Below are positions 32,727 through 36,981 of a DNA stretch of 36,981 nt, one piece after another (positions within the stretch are counted from its first letter, which is position 1; the number at the start of each line of letters is the position of its first letter). The position numbers and the translations under genes were made by a program. The stretch is from JAJTFA01 sp044351265 (GTDB lineage Bacteria; Bacteroidota; Bacteroidia; UKL13-3), in the NCBI GenBank assembly GCA_044351265.1, contig JBILGC010000017.1:1-36981 (forward strand). The letters run 5' to 3'. The notes below the pieces were generated by a model. It did not search any database. It was not told where the DNA came from and saw only the letters and a program-made list of their open reading frames with translations.

Positions 32727-33557
32727 TCAAGGCAGGCTGTTTTTAAAATCCTGGTAGCGCTGCTCAAATGTTTGTCCCGTTATGCTTCCCAAGGCTTTCC
32801 ATTCATTTTCAATATTCACAACACGGTTATCAGGGTTGGGGTGTGTGCTCAAAAATTCAGGTGGACTACTGCCTCCCTGATTAATTATTTTTTCAAAGAA
32901 ATATTTTGCTCCTCTTGCATCATACTCGGTAGGGTAGAGGTAAATCACTGAATATTTATCGGCTTCGGTTTCATTGTCGCGGCTAAATTTTAATCCAATT
33001 ACTGCGGTTGCCATTTCTGCCACCAGCCCGGGATTATTGCCCAATACCACGCTCAGCAATGTTGTGATGCCATAAATTTTTGTAAGCTGATCGGTGCTGT
33101 GTCTGCGGTCGGCATGGGCTATTTCATGCCCCATTACACCGGCCAGTTGTGTTTCATTGTCAAGAAATTTAATGAGGCCGGTATAAACATAGATATAGCC
33201 GCCCGGTGTGCAAAAGGCATTAAGCACCTTGTCATTCTTTATTATCTTGGTTTGCCACTCAAACTTATCCTTATAAAAAACTTTACTACCATCAAGTATG
33301 GTTTTGGAAATACGCCTTAAATGACCATAAGCTACAGGATATTGTGTTTCGCTAAGGATGGGATATTCCTGCGGATTTTTTTCAATCTCAGCAACGGTTT
33401 GTTTACCCAGCTGAATATCATCAGTTATGCTAAAAATATTAACGGAGTCATCATCCGGATTATCTTCCGAGCAGGAGGAGAGGCCTAAGCTTAGCGTAAG
33501 GGTTAGGATTAAAGCCCAAACGGAATGTTTGAATATGCCAGATGGTTGCATCATCAT
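32727..33557 (-). CDS. M48-family zinc metallopeptidase, predicted lipoprotein
   Basis: A 276-aa periplasmic peptidase related to BepA/LoiP, which look after outer-membrane protein quality. It begins with a lipoprotein signal (LSLGLSSC, lipid Cys at 29), then an acidic stretch (SEDNPDDD). The zinc motif is HEIAH at 144-148, and the third ligand is in ETEAD (about 196-200). There are no transmembrane helices after the signal. Three ATGs in a row open the gene (33557, 33554, 33551), and the -7 element ends 2, 5 or 8 nt before them; the second fits best. It converges with ffh. Confidence 0.92.
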   Translation of the reverse strand: MMMQPSGIFKHSVWALILTLTLSLGLSSCSEDNPDDDSVNIFSITDDIQLGKQTVAEIEKNPQEYPILSETQYPVAYGHLRRISKTILDGSKVFYKDKFEWQTKIIKNDKVLNAFCTPGGYIYVYTGLIKFLDNETQLAGVMGHEIAHADRRHSTDQLTKIYGITTLLSVVLGNNPGLVAEMATAVIGLKFSRDNETEADKYSVIYLYPTEYDARGAKYFFEKIINQGGSSPPEFLSTHPNPDNRVVNIENEWKALGSITGQTFEQRYQDFKNSLP

Positions 33558-33559
33558 CT

Positions 33560-33567
33560 CAAAAATA
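33560..33567 (-). promoter_or_regulatory. Candidate -7 element of the M48 lipoprotein gene
   Basis: TATTTTTG on the minus strand is a full match to TAnnTTTG. It ends 2 nt before the first and 5 nt before the second of three consecutive ATG codons. Confidence 0.55.
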
Positions 33568-33574
33568 AGGTTAT

Positions 33575-34981
33575 TTATTTAATTGGGGTAAGGCCATATT
33601 TTTTTCCCAGCTCAAGCATAAAGTTTACTGCTGCTTCTTTGGTATTGGGAATTTGTCCTTCCAGAATCTGTTCTCTGATTTCTGTTTTAATGAAACCTAC
33701 TTCTTTTGATGGTCCTATTCCAAAAGTTTTCATGATATCTTCACCTGTTACCGGAGGTTGCCAGTTACGCAGCGCATCACGCTCTGTTACATCAGCCACC
33801 ATATGCTCAACTTCTTTAAGTCGCTTCCGGTATAACTCCAGCTTGTGATGATTTTTGGAGGTCATATCTGCACGGCAAAACATAAACAAGTCATCAATAT
33901 CTTCTCCTGCATCTACAATCAATCTTCTAATAGCAGAATCTGTTACGCCATCTTCTGCCAATGCTTTTGGCCGGTGATGCATAAAAACAATTTTCTCTAC
34001 AAATTTCATTTTCTCATTCAGCGGAAGCTTGAGTCGTCTGAAAATACCCGATACCATTCGGCCTCCTTTATCTTCATGCCCATGAAAAGTCCAACCACTG
34101 CCGGCCTCAAATCTTTTGGTTACAGGCTTTGCAATATCATGCAGAATAGCAGCCCACCTCAGCCAAAGGTCATTGCTTTCGGTGCTTAAATTATCAAGTA
34201 CCTGTAAGGTGTGATAAAAGTTGTCTTTATGGGCTTTACCTTCTTTCGTTTCTATGCCATGCATTGCATGCAGCTCAGGAAAAATTAATTTTAACAGTCC
34301 GCATTCAAACAAGAGTTTAAATCCTACTGAAGGAACAGGAGCTAAAATCATTTTGTTCAGTTCTTCACTGATACGCTCTGCTGAAATAATTTTTATACGT
34401 TCTCTGTTGCGGCTAATGGCTTCAAAGGTTTCAGGGGCAATAGTAAAACCCAATTGTGCTGCAAAGCGGATGCCACGCAACATGCGCAGCGGGTCATCAC
34501 TAAAAGTAATATCAGGATTTGTTGGTGTTCGTATGATTCCTTGGTTCAAGTCATTGATGCCATTAAAAGGGTCAACCAAAGTTCCAAAATCATCATTTAA
34601 ACTGATGGCCAATGCATTTATTGTAAAGTCTCTTCTGTTCTGATCATCTGCTAAAGTACCGGGCATTACTTCAGGTTTTCGCGAGTGTGCTGCATACGAC
34701 TCCTTTCTGGCACCAACAAATTCTACTTCCCACTCTTTGGTTTTTACCATTGCCGTGCCAAAATTTTTAAAATATGCATAATGTGCATCCTCACTGCAAA
34801 TGCCGGCAAATTCTTTAGCAAGGGCTATGCCGTCACCTAGCACCACAATGTCAACATCTTTTGATACCCTATTTAAAAAAAAATCGCGCACATAGCCACC
34901 AACCACATAGGCTTCAACATTGCTTGTTTTAGCTATATCGGCAATTTGCTTAAATATGGGTGCTGTTATTGCTTCTTTCAC
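33575..34981 (-). CDS. cca: tRNA nucleotidyltransferase / poly(A) polymerase family with HD domain
   Basis: Class II nucleotidyltransferase, probably the enzyme that adds CCA to tRNA ends; tRNA-Arg in this window lacks an encoded CCA. The head has AYVVGGYVRDFFL and KDVDIVVLG (catalytic Asp pair), then RRDFTINALA, DDPLRMLRGIRFAAQLGF, and an HD domain with LHDIAKP and HGHEDKGG. 468 aa from GTG 34981. A TTG at 34996 gives 473 aa, but a -7-like element (TATTTTAG, 34986-34993) ends exactly 4 nt before the GTG. It lies about 20 bp after the second TonB receptor on the same strand. A CCA-adding versus poly(A)-adding role cannot be split by eye. Confidence 0.9.
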   Translation of the reverse strand: MKEAITAPIFKQIADIAKTSNVEAYVVGGYVRDFFLNRVSKDVDIVVLGDGIALAKEFAGICSEDAHYAYFKNFGTAMVKTKEWEVEFVGARKESYAAHSRKPEVMPGTLADDQNRRDFTINALAISLNDDFGTLVDPFNGINDLNQGIIRTPTNPDITFSDDPLRMLRGIRFAAQLGFTIAPETFEAISRNRERIKIISAERISEELNKMILAPVPSVGFKLLFECGLLKLIFPELHAMHGIETKEGKAHKDNFYHTLQVLDNLSTESNDLWLRWAAILHDIAKPVTKRFEAGSGWTFHGHEDKGGRMVSGIFRRLKLPLNEKMKFVEKIVFMHHRPKALAEDGVTDSAIRRLIVDAGEDIDDLFMFCRADMTSKNHHKLELYRKRLKEVEHMVADVTERDALRNWQPPVTGEDIMKTFGIGPSKEVGFIKTEIREQILEGQIPNTKEAAVNFMLELGKKYGLTPIK

Positions 34982-34985
34982 GCGG

Positions 34986-34993
34986 CTAAAATA
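34986..34993 (-). promoter_or_regulatory. Candidate -7 element of cca
   Basis: TATTTTAG on the minus strand matches TAnnTTTG at 7 of 8 positions and ends 4 nt before GTG 34981. Confidence 0.4.
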
Positions 34994-35001
34994 CAAATCC
35001 G

Positions 35002-36981
35002 TTATTGTTTTCTTTTCAGATGAATGCCTTCCAGTTGAAAAATTGCAGATACAAACATGCGCAAGCCTATATTGGCTCCAATAGGATGGTAAATCTCATC
35101 TTGATTAAACAAATTACGAAGGGTGGCATTTAGCAAGAGTTTATTTTTAAAAACCGACTTGCTTATTCCTAAGTCACACAGGAATAATTGTTGCATGCTT
35201 TGCGCAATGGCATCGCCTGCAGGAGTTAGATTTATCCATTGCGTTTCTGATTGATAATACCACCTGTTCCAAACTTTAAATTGTTTGGGCATGCTGCATT
35301 CCAAAATCATGCTTGCTTTATTTTTTGGAATATTGAGGGCTAGCATCTCATCGCCTGTTAAATTTCCTGTTCGCATATAATTCAGGTGTATTACCACATT
35401 ATCTACTACATTATAATAAAGATTTATTCTGTTGATTAAATTGCTCATGCCTGCTCCGGTTGCGATAGTGCTTGAACTGTAATGAGGAAAGGTTGGGTTA
35501 GCATATTGTATAAGTTGCAACTGATCCCAAATATTTTTATAACCGATATTGTAGGTAAGCCTAAAGTTATTGCCAATAGTAAGCCCGTAATAAAAGTCGG
35601 TAGTAAATTGCTTTGGCAACACCTGATTAATATTGGTAAATATGCCTCCGGTACCAAAATTGGATAATAGAATATTGGTAGTAAATACAGGATTCAACTC
35701 CTCCTCGCTGATGCGTTGACTATAGCCTATTATCAAATTCCAATTGGTAATTAAATCAACCCGTTTGTAAATGCCGGTTGTTAGTTTAAATCCTTCATTA
35801 AATCTGCTCACCACAATTTCTGCATCCATATTCAGCATGGCTTTTCTAGTAATCGGCAGGTGAATAGAGGAGTAGGGTTTAATCACTGTATGTTCAAACT
35901 TCTTGTTTGCAATGAATTCAAATCGGTTAACGGAGGCTGTAATACCATTCTTCCATAATGCTGCTTTTTTTCTTTTTATAAAGTGGTAACTGTGCACAAA
36001 GTTTAGCATCGCCATTTCAGTACTGCGAACTTCAAAGCCGGGTCTTCCCAAAGCATTGGTGTCATGCAACTGCCCGTTTACCGATAAGCTGAGCCTGAAT
36101 CGGTGTGCAGTGCTTTTACGATACTCAACCAGATAGCCTGCCTGGTAATAGGTTTGATCCTTATACAACTCGGTTGCAAGCGGCACAAAAAAATCAAACT
36201 CTGCTGCACGAGTATAATAACCGTTTAGTTGGTGATACCAATTTTTACCTGAGTAGCTCAGCTCGGGTCTAATGCCAAGTAAGTTGCTTTTAGTGGTAAG
36301 TGCAGGATTATTTGTAAGTTTAAATCTGTTGCCTACTTCCTGACTGCGTGCAAAATAATCCTGATAGGTATAATTGATCTTACACTGCAATTTCTTGCTT
36401 GCATAACCTGCAGTGTGGGTATAATTGAGACCTATTTTATCAATATTATACAGGTTATTATTCAGATAACGGTATGGCCCCGGGTCTCCTGTAACATTGC
36501 CTTGATTAACGAATGCTTTGTAAAAAAAGCCGTCAGGCATTTTTTTGGTAATGATATGAATAAGGCCTTTATCGGCATATTCATTCAGATATAGGGTGGG
36601 GGTATTTATAATTTCAATACGCTCAATATCATGTATGGGTATACCCAACGTATTGAGGTGTGCGGCATCGAAGGTATTTACAATAATCCTTTGCCCGTTT
36701 ACCATCAAAATCCAGTTTTGGTTAGCGTAAGCTGAAGTGCCGATGCTTTGCATATACCATCGGTCGCCATTGATAGAAGAAAAGGTCCATGCATCAGCTA
36801 GCTGCAATATATCGCTGAGTCTGCCATAGCCGCTTAAACGAATTTGTTCTGAAGTAATGATTTGCCTTTGCGAACTTGCCGGGTTTTGTAATTGGGTGAT
36901 ATTATCTCTGAATGCGGCATCAATTAAGGCGCTGTCGGTTTGCCCATATGCAGGAAAGAATGCCAATAGCAATATGATAAC
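35002..36981 (-). CDS. TonB-dependent receptor, 5' end cut by the window edge
   Basis: About 659 residues are visible, ending 20 bp before cca. The frame stays open to the right edge, and the first visible residues (VIILLLAFFPAYGQT) are the hydrophobic end of a signal peptide, so the true start is beyond the window and the TTG at 36972 is not it. A plug domain follows (QRQIITSEQIRLSGYG, INTPTLYLNEYADKGLIHII), then a long barrel with many aromatic strands, ending FQLEGIHLKRKQ. No carboxypeptidase-like domain is seen. The ligand is unknown; unlike the receptor at 2765-5182 it lacks a clear FRAP/NPxL pair. Confidence 0.85.
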   Translation of the reverse strand, partial: VIILLLAFFPAYGQTDSALIDAAFRDNITQLQNPASSQRQIITSEQIRLSGYGRLSDILQLADAWTFSSINGDRWYMQSIGTSAYANQNWILMVNGQRIIVNTFDAAHLNTLGIPIHDIERIEIINTPTLYLNEYADKGLIHIITKKMPDGFFYKAFVNQGNVTGDPGPYRYLNNNLYNIDKIGLNYTHTAGYASKKLQCKINYTYQDYFARSQEVGNRFKLTNNPALTTKSNLLGIRPELSYSGKNWYHQLNGYYTRAAEFDFFVPLATELYKDQTYYQAGYLVEYRKSTAHRFRLSLSVNGQLHDTNALGRPGFEVRSTEMAMLNFVHSYHFIKRKKAALWKNGITASVNRFEFIANKKFEHTVIKPYSSIHLPITRKAMLNMDAEIVVSRFNEGFKLTTGIYKRVDLITNWNLIIGYSQRISEEELNPVFTTNILLSNFGTGGIFTNINQVLPKQFTTDFYYGLTIGNNFRLTYNIGYKNIWDQLQLIQYANPTFPHYSSSTIATGAGMSNLINRINLYYNVVDNVVIHLNYMRTGNLTGDEMLALNIPKNKASMILECSMPKQFKVWNRWYYQSETQWINLTPAGDAIAQSMQQLFLCDLGISKSVFKNKLLLNATLRNLFNQDEIYHPIGANIGLRMFVSAIFQLEGIHLKRKQ

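Noticed and set aside
36970..36972. TTG at 36972 as the true start of the right-hand TonB receptor.
   Set aside because: The frame continues to the edge through hydrophobic residues of a signal peptide, so the start lies outside the window.

Overview
The window reads as chromosomal DNA of a Bacteroidota bacterium, probably a Chitinophagales- or Sphingobacteriales-like lineage; I cannot name the genus. The evidence is a type IX secretion (T9SS) component (PorQ) and a secreted protein with a T9SS C-terminal sorting domain, two large TonB-dependent receptors, a bacillithiol deacetylase, AT-rich DNA, almost no visible Shine-Dalgarno sequences, and many copies of the Bacteroidota -7 promoter element TAnnTTTG. 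No phage, insertion sequence, CRISPR array or rRNA was seen. There is one tRNA, tRNA-Arg(ACG).

Layout from left to right. 1-5182 (minus strand): the start of a DUF7009-like protein overlapping fdhD, then a beta-CASP metallo-beta-lactamase and a heme-type TonB receptor. 5293-7026: upp, converging on a YCF48-like propeller protein across a two-way terminator. 7440-9355 (plus): a tightly packed trio of a sugar N-acetyltransferase, a cupin and a zinc S1/P1 nuclease/phospholipase C-like protein, abutting uvrB on the other strand. 11586-14264: a large protein with two D-Ala-D-Ala-ligase-like halves. 14299-16206 (minus): saccharopine dehydrogenase and 3-hydroxyanthranilate dioxygenase (lysine and tryptophan catabolism). 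16272-18859 (plus): cytidine deaminase, adenine deaminase and a DinB-like protein. 18854-20926 (minus): ung, glutathione peroxidase and bshB1. 20979-22979: a T9SS cargo protein, followed by about 470 bp of non-coding DNA and the tRNA. 23657-27772 (minus): peroxiredoxin, NlpC/P60 protein, cmk, porQ, a membrane zinc peptidase and a 53-residue membrane protein. 27877-30904 (plus): a metal-responsive operon of an MntR/DtxR regulator, an Nramp transporter fused to a universal stress domain, and a CxxCxxCC protein. 30901-36981: a DCC-family protein, ffh, an M48 lipoprotein, a tRNA nucleotidyltransferase-like protein and the end of a second TonB receptor.

Two signals stand out. First, at about a dozen genes on both strands the -7 promoter element ends only 4-6 nt before the start codon. 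This predicts leaderless mRNAs and decides several ambiguous starts (ATG 7026, ATG 11586, GTG 26777, GTG 34981). Second, the mntR promoter carries two near-identical 16-bp boxes in inverted orientation, the nearer one covering the region just upstream of the -7 element. This suggests autoregulated metal uptake of the whole three-gene operon. The tandem ligase, whose two halves have complementary active-site deviations, is the most unusual single protein.
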